A DNA stretch of 64,000 nucleotides from UBA8337 sp038143435 (GTDB lineage: Bacteria; Pseudomonadota; Alphaproteobacteria; RS24): assembly GCA_038143435.1 (NCBI GenBank), contig JAYQLX010000002.1, forward strand, positions 1-64,000. The letters run 5' to 3'. The notes under the pieces were generated by a model. That model was given only the letters and a program-made list of their open reading frames with translations. It had not been told where the DNA came from and ran no database searches. This document shows, piece by piece, positions 1 through 6,948 of this stretch. Each line of letters starts with the position of its first letter. Positions within the stretch are counted from its first letter, which is position 1. The position numbers and the translations under genes were made by a program.

Positions 1-1
1 A

Positions 2-262
2 GGCTCTATCGTTGTCGGCAAAGTGCTGGACGGTAAAGGCAAAATCGGTTTTGACGCGCAAAACGAAACCTATTGCGACCTCATCGCGGCCGGTATTGTT
101 GATCCGGCCAAAGTGGTGACCACGGCTCTGCGCGATGCTGCGTCTGTGGCCGGTCTGTTGATTACGACAGAAGCGATGGTTGCCGAAAAACCGGCACCGG
201 CCGGCGCAGCCCCGGCCATGCCGGATATGGGCGGCATGGGCGGTATGGGCGGCATGATGTAA
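2..262 (+). CDS. groEL: Chaperonin GroEL, C-terminal part (gene enters from the left edge)
   Basis: Last 86 residues of the 60 kDa chaperonin subunit, which forms the ATP-driven double-ring folding chamber in the cytoplasm. The window starts inside the gene, so no start codon is present. Seen directly: the equatorial-domain end with VDPAKVVTTALRDAASVAGLL, which matches the family C-terminus closely, followed by a Pro/Ala linker and the Gly-Gly-Met repeat tail that projects into the ring cavity. The stop is followed by a strong terminator, so groEL is the last gene of its unit (groES would lie to the left, outside the window). Confidence 0.97.
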   Translation, partial: GSIVVGKVLDGKGKIGFDAQNETYCDLIAAGIVDPAKVVTTALRDAASVAGLLITTEAMVAEKPAPAGAAPAMPDMGGMGGMGGMM

Positions 263-287
263 GTCGCTTTTCGCTTCAAAAATTTAA

Positions 288-316
288 GGGCCGTCCTTCG
301 GGGCGGCCCTTTTTTT
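288..316 (+). terminator. Rho-independent terminator of groEL
   Basis: A 9-bp stem (288-296 with 301-309, one T-G pair) closes a TTCG tetraloop and is followed by seven T residues. It lies 26 bases after the groEL stop codon. Confidence 0.93.
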
Positions 317-502
317 GCCTTGAAAAAATGATAGATAAAACATTGGCAAAAACCGCACGCTTTTGCTAGTTTGCGCCCGCTCCTTGAGAGCAAAGAAAAA
401 TAAAAACAGGAAGACGCATTAAACCGCGTTCGCATTAACCGAAAAAAACCCTTGCGCCCTAATGTGGCGTCAAATCGGTTGTGTTCCGTCAAGGAGGATA
501 GA

Positions 503-598
503 TTGTATCCGCTGTCACTTTTACCGGCTGCTTTATTGGTCGGCACATTTTTACAAAGCGCGGTGGCGCGCCATGCGCATTATGCCGATATCAGATAA
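503..598 (+). CDS. Possible 31-residue hydrophobic peptide in the groEL-tauE spacer
   Basis: The 317-base stretch from 263 to 579 holds the groEL terminator and otherwise no recognisable gene. This tiny frame begins at a TTG six bases after an ideal Shine-Dalgarno sequence (AAGGAGG, 491-497). It encodes a short hydrophobic, signal-like peptide starting MYPLSLLPAALLVGTFLQ and stops at 598, overlapping the antisense end of the exporter gene. A weak promoter-like pair (TTGGCA 343-348, TAGTTT 367-372, 18-base spacing) lies upstream. The strong ribosome site is the main argument. No family is recognised, and the frame may be chance or the remnant of a longer gene. Confidence 0.25.
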   Translation: MYPLSLLPAALLVGTFLQSAVARHAHYADIR

Positions 599-1348
599 AG
601 CGCTCGGGCAATCAAAACCGCACCGACAATCAGCATAATGCGCTGCGTCCAGCTGAAAAAAGTCGCGTCTTGCATCTTGTCCAAGACCCGCTTGCCGAGT
701 GTCGTGGCGGTGATAGAGGCGATGATAGCGGCAATCAAAAGCAGCCACGCTTCCGGCCAGTCTTGCTGACCGCCAGTCCTGTTGACCGGCTGAGGCAGCA
801 AGGCCGCCATAGAAAATCACTTTCGAAATATGGCCCAATGCTTGCGCCACCGCTTTGGTGGCGACCACTTGATGGCGGGTCAATTGCACGCGCTGGAAAA
901 ACACATCCAATATCGGCCCGCCGACCCCTGCCAGTAAATTGGTCGTCACCACCACCGCACCGGCCAGCAGCCCGACCGGCTTTTTACTGACATCAAGCGC
1001 CAGATTCTTGGGCAGCGCCCAAGCAATATAGGGCAATAGTCCCAATGCCAGCAGCACGGTGATGCGGTCAGGCGAAAAAGCGACAAAAGCCAGACCCGTC
1101 ATCGCCAACACATTGCCGATAAACAATGTGGTCACAATGGCCCAGATAATATCTTTGCGGTTGAGCCAAGCGCGATAGCCATTGGAGGTCAGTTGAATGA
1201 GGCCGTGCAGCACCATGGCTGAGGCAATCGGCAATATGCTGGCCAAAATGCCCATCAAAATCAGCCCGCCTAGCATGCCGAAAATAGACGACAAAAAGGC
1301 CGTCGCCAAAGTGGCGATGAGGATAATGGTGGCAATGAGAACGCTCAT
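580..1348 (-). CDS. TauE/SafE-family membrane exporter, frame disrupted by a 16-bp tandem duplication
   Basis: Predicted inner-membrane permease of the TSUP (TauE/SafE/DUF81) family, which moves sulfite, sulfonates or related anions; the substrate is not deducible. The N-terminal two thirds reads as successive hydrophobic helices with the family's glycine-rich loops (SIFGMLGGLILMG near residue 20; TNLLAGVGGPILDVFF near residue 145). After codon ~190 the frame is lost, while the expected C-terminal helices (RIMLIVGAVLIARALYLI) continue in another frame to a stop at 580. The shift falls at a 16-bp direct repeat (756-787); dropping one copy restores a continuous protein of about 250 residues. 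It starts four bases after the hisG stop, so it is probably cotranscribed with hisZ-hisG. Confidence 0.8.
756..787. repeat. 16-bp imperfect tandem duplication inside the exporter gene
   Basis: Two adjacent 16-base units, 756-771 and 772-787, differ at two positions only. On the minus strand both encode Gly-Gln-Gln-Asp-Trp with synonymous CAA/CAG differences. The extra unit adds 16 bases and therefore shifts the frame by one. Confidence 0.85.
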
Positions 1349-1352
1349 GGCG

Positions 1353-2309
1353 CTAGGCGAGGGCGCCGCTCAACCGCTCATAGGCGCGATTATTATCCGG
1401 CCCGAAAATAAATTTAGGCGTATCGGCAATCACCGCAATGCCGCGTTGACCCAGCGCATCGCGCATATCAGCAAAGCGGTCGCGCGGCACAATCATGGTG
1501 CAGGCAAAGCCCGCCTCACTGGCCACCGCATTGTGCATCAGCGCATCATCCATAGAGAGGAATTGCTCGGGCGGTGTCGGCGCGGTGAATTTCAATTCCA
1601 TCATTTTCTCACCCGCTTGCATGGCTGAAATTTGTGCCAATATGCGTTTGGCGGCAGCGCGTGCTTCGTGCGACCAATCGGCCTTAAGCGCGGCGGCGAG
1701 ATTGGCTTGGCTTTTTAAAATCACCCCGTCTTCGGGAATGCGCAAATCATTGGCTTTCAAAGTCGCGCCGGTTGATGTGATATCGACAATCGCTTCGGCC
1801 GCGCCCGAATTGGGGGCCGCTTCGGTTGCGCCGAAACTGGGCAGCCACAGAAACTCAACCCCGTGGCGGATAAAGAAATCATAGGTGAGATGCTCATATT
1901 TTGACGCAACACGCATGAGGCGGCCATGACGGGTGCGAAACTCAGCTGCCACATCTGCCAAATCAAACATGGTGGTGACATCAACCCAGCCATCGGGAAT
2001 GGCAACCACCACATCAGCCTGACCGAAGCCGAGCGGCAGACAAAGCTGCACGGCGCTTTCCATATCGGGGATTTCTTCGCGCAATAAATCTTCACCGGTT
2101 ATGCCCATATGCACCGAGCCTTCGGCCAGGCGCGCGGCAATATCACCGGCCGACACATATTCGACCAGCACATGGTCAAGCCCGGGCAAGTTGCCGCGAT
2201 AGCCGCGCGCGCCGTCGCGTCTCAACTGCAGCCCGGCTTTGGCGAAAATCTCTGCCGCGGCTTCCTCCAAGCGGCCTTTTGAGGGAATGGCGAGAATAAG
2301 CGCGCTCAT
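1353..2309 (-). CDS. hisG: ATP phosphoribosyltransferase catalytic subunit HisG, 318 residues
   Basis: Catalyses the first committed step of histidine synthesis, joining ATP and PRPP to give phosphoribosyl-ATP. The N-terminus has the family signature ILAIPSKGRLEEAAAEIFAKAG, and the PRPP-binding segment is seen as EAIVDITSTGATLKAN near residues 172-187. The ATG overlaps the hisZ stop (ATGA), indicating translational coupling with its regulatory partner. The HisZ-dependent short form is usually about 210-230 residues; this one has about 85 extra C-terminal residues with an alpha/beta pattern (CTMIVPRDRFADMRDAL) resembling a regulatory extension. The product is certain; the role of the tail is inference. 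Confidence 0.95.
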   Translation of the reverse strand: MSALILAIPSKGRLEEAAAEIFAKAGLQLRRDGARGYRGNLPGLDHVLVEYVSAGDIAARLAEGSVHMGITGEDLLREEIPDMESAVQLCLPLGFGQADVVVAIPDGWVDVTTMFDLADVAAEFRTRHGRLMRVASKYEHLTYDFFIRHGVEFLWLPSFGATEAAPNSGAAEAIVDITSTGATLKANDLRIPEDGVILKSQANLAAALKADWSHEARAAAKRILAQISAMQAGEKMMELKFTAPTPPEQFLSMDDALMHNAVASEAGFACTMIVPRDRFADMRDALGQRGIAVIADTPKFIFGPDNNRAYERLSGALA

Positions 2310-3631
2310 GATTGCATCTCCACGGCTCGGTTCAGCCGTTCCAAAGCAATGGCACCGCCGACTGCCGATAGCGGCTCAGCTGCGCCGAGGCTGTGCAGCA
2401 AATCATCATAGCGGCCACCGGCGGCAATCGGGCGGTCAAGACCGCTTGCGTAAATTTCAAAGGATAGGCCGGTATAATAGGCCATGCCGCGCGAAATGCT
2501 GGGGGCGAAGTGAATATCTTGCAATTTGGCTGCGCCTGTCACATGGCTCAAAACGGCATCAGCCAATTGACTGACGCGCCTGTCGAACCAGACTTTCATA
2601 TTTGGAAAGTCGGTGGTTATTTTTTCAATGCCATTGGGTGCCGCGAGGGCGGAAAGAAAATTAAAAACAACAGCAATATGTCCATCATCAAGCATCTCGC
2701 TGTCTTTGCGCGCGATACGCGCCAGAATTTCTGAACCTGACCGCCCGACAATCAGCGCATCTCCATCAATTTGCTTCTCGGCATCTTTTTGCGAAATGGG
2801 GCGGGCATTTTTCAAATTGGCCAGACGCTTGAAATCTTCCGCATTATCGGCCAAACCGACCAGCCGCCACACTGTCTCACGGGCCGCCGCGCTCAAATCC
2901 AGCTCTTCCAAAAAATGCGCCAGCATATCGAAATCGGCAAAATTGAAGCGCAGATTGTCTTTAAGACCGGCCTCACCCAATAAGGTGATGATGGTCGTCA
3001 ACACATCCACATCATCGGCCAGCCCATCTTCGCCAGCAGATGCACCGCCGATAATCTCAAGCCCAAGCTGGGTAAACTCTTCCGGCTGGCCGCTGCCGCG
3101 CGGTTGGTAGCGAAAGGCCGTGCCTTGATAGCAATAGCGCGCCTCGCCGCTTTTGCCGGAAGCGATATGTGCCAATGCGGTCGGAATTGTCAAATCGGGG
3201 CGCAAGCAAAGCTGCTCGCCGCCCGGATCGGTGAAGGTAAAGAGCCGTCTTTGCATTTCCGGCCCCATACGGTCAATAAACGGCGCGGCAGGCTGCAAAA
3301 TCGGCAAAGATACGGGCGTGAAACCTGCCTCTTTTAGCGATGTCAGCGTGTCTGCGCGTTGCAGCGGTGCCGCTTGATAGGGTGCTTTTTTGGTTTTCAC
3401 CTGATAGCCGCCAAACACCGCATCGGCGACATCGAGGCCGCGTTCCCTACAAATTTTGGCCAAAATGAAATGGCTGCGGGCAGGAAACCCTTGCTTGCGG
3501 TAATTGGAAACCGAAGACGCGCCAATATTCAGCAGTTCAGCCACGGCATTGGTGCCGCCCAGCGCGTCAATGACATCACTGGCTGAGGACAGGCGGCTTG
3601 GCTTAATTGCGGTTTGCGGGCGTTCTTCCAT
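2306..3631 (-). CDS. hisZ: ATP phosphoribosyltransferase regulatory subunit HisZ with an N-terminal helix-turn-helix domain
   Basis: HisZ is a histidyl-tRNA-synthetase paralogue that lacks aminoacylation and activates/regulates HisG. The body (about residues 80-441) shows the class II-like motif 2 region (LRPDLTIPTALAHIASGK, then RYCYQGTAFRYQPRG) and the GMAYYTGLSFEIY segment. Unusual: residues ~12-72 form a separate small domain with an HTH pattern (DVIDALGGTNAVAELL, then SSVSNYRKQGFPARSHF), like short alphaproteobacterial Cro/CI-type DNA-binding proteins. It is in frame with HisZ, with no stop and no good internal start between them. The start is the ATG at 3631; a TTGACT hexamer 28-34 bases upstream fits a leaderless or nearly leaderless message. 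Translation is coupled to hisG. Confidence 0.93.
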   Translation of the reverse strand: MEERPQTAIKPSRLSSASDVIDALGGTNAVAELLNIGASSVSNYRKQGFPARSHFILAKICRERGLDVADAVFGGYQVKTKKAPYQAAPLQRADTLTSLKEAGFTPVSLPILQPAAPFIDRMGPEMQRRLFTFTDPGGEQLCLRPDLTIPTALAHIASGKSGEARYCYQGTAFRYQPRGSGQPEEFTQLGLEIIGGASAGEDGLADDVDVLTTIITLLGEAGLKDNLRFNFADFDMLAHFLEELDLSAAARETVWRLVGLADNAEDFKRLANLKNARPISQKDAEKQIDGDALIVGRSGSEILARIARKDSEMLDDGHIAVVFNFLSALAAPNGIEKITTDFPNMKVWFDRRVSQLADAVLSHVTGAAKLQDIHFAPSISRGMAYYTGLSFEIYASGLDRPIAAGGRYDDLLHSLGAAEPLSAVGGAIALERLNRAVEMQS

Positions 3632-3636
3632 AAGCC

Positions 3637-3665
3637 TATTTAGGCAGAAGGAAATTCAAAGTCAA
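3637..3665 (-). promoter_or_regulatory. Putative promoter of hisZ-hisG, giving a near-leaderless transcript
   Basis: On the minus strand TTGACT (3660-3665) is separated by 17 bases from TAAATA (3637-3642), a poor -10 match. Initiation would fall at about the hisZ ATG (3629-3631). No Shine-Dalgarno sequence precedes that ATG. The spacer between hisS and hisZ (3640-3751) is markedly AT-rich compared with its surroundings. Confidence 0.35.
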
Positions 3666-3751
3666 TGAAAATGAACTGATGAGGATAAATTTTAATTTAA
3701 ATGAATTTCAAATAAAATGTAAAAATTATATAAGAGATATAAATTCATAAA

Positions 3752-5269
3752 TTATGAAATTATTTTCTGAATTTCAGCAACCAAATCGGCCTTTTTCACC
3801 TGTTTTTGCGCATGTTCAGAGGCGCGCCATTCGGCATTATCCTCAATTTCCGCCGATTTTTCTGCTCCCAGCTGCAAATCCTTCAGCGTCACCACACCGG
3901 CGGCGCGCTCATCTTCGCCCTCAATGACCACCAGCCTTGCGCCGCGCGCATCGGCATAGCGTAATTGCGCTTTCATGGCGCTGTCGCCCATATAGATTTC
4001 GGCGCGCAGGCCTGCGGCGCGCAAATCGGCGACCAAAGCCATCAAATCGGGGCGGGTTTCTTTATCCATCACCGTAACCACGACAAGCGGCGCCGGTTCA
4101 GCGGCATCGCCCTTGCCGAGCAAGGTCAGCGCCGCGGCCAGCCGCGACACGCCGATGGAAATGCCGGTGGCGGGAATTTCCACGCCTTTAAAGCGCTTGA
4201 CCAAATCATCATAGCGACCGCCGCCACCAACCGAGCCGAAACGCGCCAATTCGCCGTCATCATCTTCGGTTTCGAAAGTCAGCTCAATTTCATAAACCGG
4301 GCCGGTATAATAGCCGAGGCCGCGCACCACGCTGGGGTCAATGGCGAGGCGGTCGGCCTGATAGCCGAGCTTGGTGAACAGCGCCGCCATTTCGACCAAT
4401 TCGTCGAGCCCTTGCTTGCCGCTTTCAGTGTCTTTCACCAATGCGGCCATGCCCTTCAGCGCGCTTGTACGATCATCGGCGCTGATGGAGACCATTTGCG
4501 CCACTTTGTCGATTTGCGCCGCATCGAGACCTGCGCCTTTGGTGAAATCGCCGCTTTCATCTTTGCGGCCCTCGCCCAATAGCGCTGTCACGCCGTCGAG
4601 CCCGAGCCGGTCATATTTATCCATCGCGCGCAAAATCGTCAGGCGGCGCGCCTCAAAATCTTCCGCCTGCGGGTCAAGGCCGATGGCTTCCAAAAGCCCG
4701 TCCATGATTTTGCGATTATTGATGCGCACCAGATAATCGCCGCGCTCTATGCCCAAAGCTTCCATGCAATCGGCCGCCATCATGCATATTTCCGCGTCCG
4801 CCGCTTGATTGGCCGCGCCCACCGTATCGGCATCGATTTGCATGAATTGGCGATAACGCCCCGGTCCCGGTTTTTCATTGCGCCATACCGGCCCGAATTG
4901 ATAACGCCGCAAGGGCTTGGGCAGACGGTCATAATGTTCGGCGACATGGCGCGCCAAAGGGGCGGTCAAATCATAGCGCAGGCTCATCCATTGCCCGTCA
5001 TCATCTTCGAGCGCAAACACGCCCTCATTGGGGCGGTCATCATCGGGCAGAAACTTGCCCAACGCATCGGCATATTCAAAGGCCGATGTGTCGAGCGCGG
5101 CAAAGCCATAAGCCTCATAGACTTGTGAAATGGTCTGCAGCATATGGTTTTGCAGCTGCAGCTCAGCCCCTGCCATATCGCGAAAGCCACGCGGGGTGCG
5201 CGCCTTCGGCTTAAACTTTTTCTGCTTCTTGGCTTTGCGCTTGGACGGTTGCTCGCTGTTCTCAGTCAT
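3752..5269 (-). CDS. hisS: Histidine--tRNA ligase
   Basis: Charges tRNA-His in the cytoplasm. Class II synthetase motifs are visible: motif 2 in RRYQFGPVWRNEKPGPGRYRQ (about residues 120-141), and the histidine-specific segment RGLGYYTGPVYEIEL near residue 315, followed by the anticodon-binding domain (PLVVVTVMD onward). At 505 residues it is longer than the E. coli enzyme; it begins with a Lys-rich extension of about 25 residues (KRKAKKQKKFKPKARTPRG) and has the long central insertion seen in alphaproteobacterial enzymes. The start ATG at 5269 has AGGAAAA upstream. It lies just upstream of hisZ, its non-catalytic paralogue, on the same strand but separated by an AT-rich spacer. Confidence 0.97.
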   Translation of the reverse strand: MTENSEQPSKRKAKKQKKFKPKARTPRGFRDMAGAELQLQNHMLQTISQVYEAYGFAALDTSAFEYADALGKFLPDDDRPNEGVFALEDDDGQWMSLRYDLTAPLARHVAEHYDRLPKPLRRYQFGPVWRNEKPGPGRYRQFMQIDADTVGAANQAADAEICMMAADCMEALGIERGDYLVRINNRKIMDGLLEAIGLDPQAEDFEARRLTILRAMDKYDRLGLDGVTALLGEGRKDESGDFTKGAGLDAAQIDKVAQMVSISADDRTSALKGMAALVKDTESGKQGLDELVEMAALFTKLGYQADRLAIDPSVVRGLGYYTGPVYEIELTFETEDDDGELARFGSVGGGGRYDDLVKRFKGVEIPATGISIGVSRLAAALTLLGKGDAAEPAPLVVVTVMDKETRPDLMALVADLRAAGLRAEIYMGDSAMKAQLRYADARGARLVVIEGEDERAAGVVTLKDLQLGAEKSAEIEDNAEWRASEHAQKQVKKADLVAEIQKIIS

Positions 5270-5292
5270 GGGGTTTTCCTATCGCATCTCGC

Positions 5293-6735
5293 CTAAAAGT
5301 CAAACGGGGAAAGGCCGCGCACATGTTCGTCAAGCCGAAGCGCCCGATTGACCGATGGTGTGGCGCGCTGATTGCAATCGCGGCGTTCGCATAAGCGGCA
5401 ATTGACGCCAATCGGTGTGTCGCCTTCATCATTTTCGAGATTCATGCCGCGTGCGTAAACCAATTTCTCGGCATGTTTAATCTCGCAGCCCATCGCAATG
5501 GCGAATTGATTGTCAGGCACACCAAAGCCTGAATTGTCGCGTCTTACCGTGCGGGCAATGGAGAAATAGCGCGTGCCGTCTTCCATTTGCACGGTCTGGG
5601 TGGAAATTTTACCGGGAATGCGAAACGCATCATGCACATGCCAGCGCGGGCAAGTGCCGCCAAAGCGGGCAAAGTGGAAACCGCCGGCCGAAAAGCGCTT
5701 GGAAATATTGCCGGCATTATCGACGCGGATAAGGAAAAACGGAATGCCGCGCGCGCCCGGGCGTTGCAAAGTGGTGAGGCGATGGCACACTTGCTCAAAA
5801 CTGGTGCCGAAGCGCCGCCCCAAAAGCGTGATGTCATATTGATTGGCCTCAGCGGTTTTCAAAAACGCGTCATAGGGCATGAGCACGGCGGCGGCGAAAT
5901 AATTGGCCAGAGAAATGCGCGCCACGGTGCGCGTCTCTTCGCTTTCCATGCCGGCCGCGACGATAATATCTTCAATCGCCGGCATTTGTTCAAAATAGGC
6001 GAGTTGATAGGCCAGTTGAAACGAGCGCCCCGGCTGGTCGAGCAATTCGGATAGAAAAATCGTCTGGCGATGGCGGTCATAGCGGCGCAGCGTATTATCC
6101 ATCACCTCAATCGGGGCGATGCGCGTTTTCACCTTATGACGGTCTTCCAGCCGCGCCCGCAAAGCGAGATAGGGCTCGTCATGACCGGCGACGGCTTCCT
6201 CATGCACCGCTTCGGCCGCCTCATCGAGGGCAGCGAAATAATTATTCTGGGCGGAAATGAAATCGCGCACCTCATCAAGCGCCAGCGCATTGCCGGAACT
6301 GTCCACCGCATCGCCTCCGGCCAATTGTTCGGCCAAAAGCGCAATGGAGGCGCGGCTTTGCAGCAGGGATTGATAAAGCCGCGCCACCGCATCGGCGGCG
6401 GCAGGACTGGCAGCGGCCAAATCTTTCAATTCGGCGCGCGAGAGCGGCGTGTCGCGAAACATCGGGTCGGAAAATACTTCGTGCAATTGGGTTTGCGCGC
6501 GCGCTTCTTCATCACCGGCCAGGCCGCGCGGATCAATATCGAACACTTCGACCAATTGCAGCAATATTTGCGCCGAAATAGGGCGTTGGTCGCGCTCAAT
6601 CAGATTGAGATAGCTGGTCGAAATGCCCAGCGACTCAGCCATCACAGCCTGCGTCATGCGCTGTTCGCGGCGCAAACGGCGCACCCGCGCACCGGCAAAT
6701 AATTTGCGTTCAACCAATTTTCCCGTTTCGGCCAA
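5293..6735 (-). CDS. XRE-family regulator with peptidase-like sensor domain (ScfR/RamB/MccR type)
   Basis: Transcription factor of the short-chain acyl-CoA/glyoxylate-shunt regulator family. Residues ~12-70 form a Cro/CI HTH (RVRRLRREQRMTQAVMAESL, then STSYLNLIERDQRPIS). The middle carries an IrrE/ImmA-like (DUF955) region without a clear HExxH. The C-terminus has a cysteine-rich segment (NCRLCERRDCNQR) typical of the DUF2083 part. The length of 480 matches the family. The start is TTG at 6735 with AAGGA six bases upstream. It is divergent from isocitrate lyase, whose expression such regulators control in other bacteria; the shared spacer holds matching palindromes. The target is inferred from context. 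Confidence 0.9.
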   Translation of the reverse strand: MAETGKLVERKLFAGARVRRLRREQRMTQAVMAESLGISTSYLNLIERDQRPISAQILLQLVEVFDIDPRGLAGDEEARAQTQLHEVFSDPMFRDTPLSRAELKDLAAASPAAADAVARLYQSLLQSRASIALLAEQLAGGDAVDSSGNALALDEVRDFISAQNNYFAALDEAAEAVHEEAVAGHDEPYLALRARLEDRHKVKTRIAPIEVMDNTLRRYDRHRQTIFLSELLDQPGRSFQLAYQLAYFEQMPAIEDIIVAAGMESEETRTVARISLANYFAAAVLMPYDAFLKTAEANQYDITLLGRRFGTSFEQVCHRLTTLQRPGARGIPFFLIRVDNAGNISKRFSAGGFHFARFGGTCPRWHVHDAFRIPGKISTQTVQMEDGTRYFSIARTVRRDNSGFGVPDNQFAIAMGCEIKHAEKLVYARGMNLENDEGDTPIGVNCRLCERRDCNQRATPSVNRALRLDEHVRGLSPFDF

Positions 6736-6794
6736 ATTCTGTCCTTGTCAAAAACCCTTTATTGAATCAACCCTTTAAGGCCATATCCGCGCCC

Positions 6795-6867
6795 GTAAAG
6801 TTTACAATGTTTACATATATAACAAATATTTCGGTATTTTGTGTAAAATTTTTTACTTTAATATTTT
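6795..6867 (+). promoter_or_regulatory. Operator-like palindromes and putative promoter of isocitrate lyase
   Basis: GTAAA-G-TTTAC (6795-6805) is a perfect inverted repeat; a further TTTACA follows at 6810-6815, giving a direct repeat with 6801-6806. A second inverted pair, GTAAA (6843-6847) and TTTAC (6852-6856), lies between a putative -35 TTGTGT (6839-6844) and -10 TATTTT (6862-6867; 17-base spacing). The same half-site occurring around a promoter between a regulator and its likely target supports an operator. Binding is inferred, not shown. Confidence 0.5.
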
Positions 6868-6948
6868 CAATAGCTTAAGATTCACTCGACATCATGCTGT
6901 CATCTGTGTATGTCCTGCTCATCCGTAACTCATTTGGGGAATATTGAG

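Noticed and set aside
215..258. Short tandem repeat at the groEL end
   Set aside because: This is the normal Gly-Gly-Met C-terminal tail of GroEL.
70..546. 158-codon minus-strand frame across the end of groEL
   Set aside because: It crosses a strong terminator and is antisense to groEL, with no recognisable protein features.
4046..4400. Possible mobile or foreign element in the hisS gene
   Set aside because: The inserted region is the usual alphaproteobacterial HisRS insertion; no terminal repeats or transposase are present.
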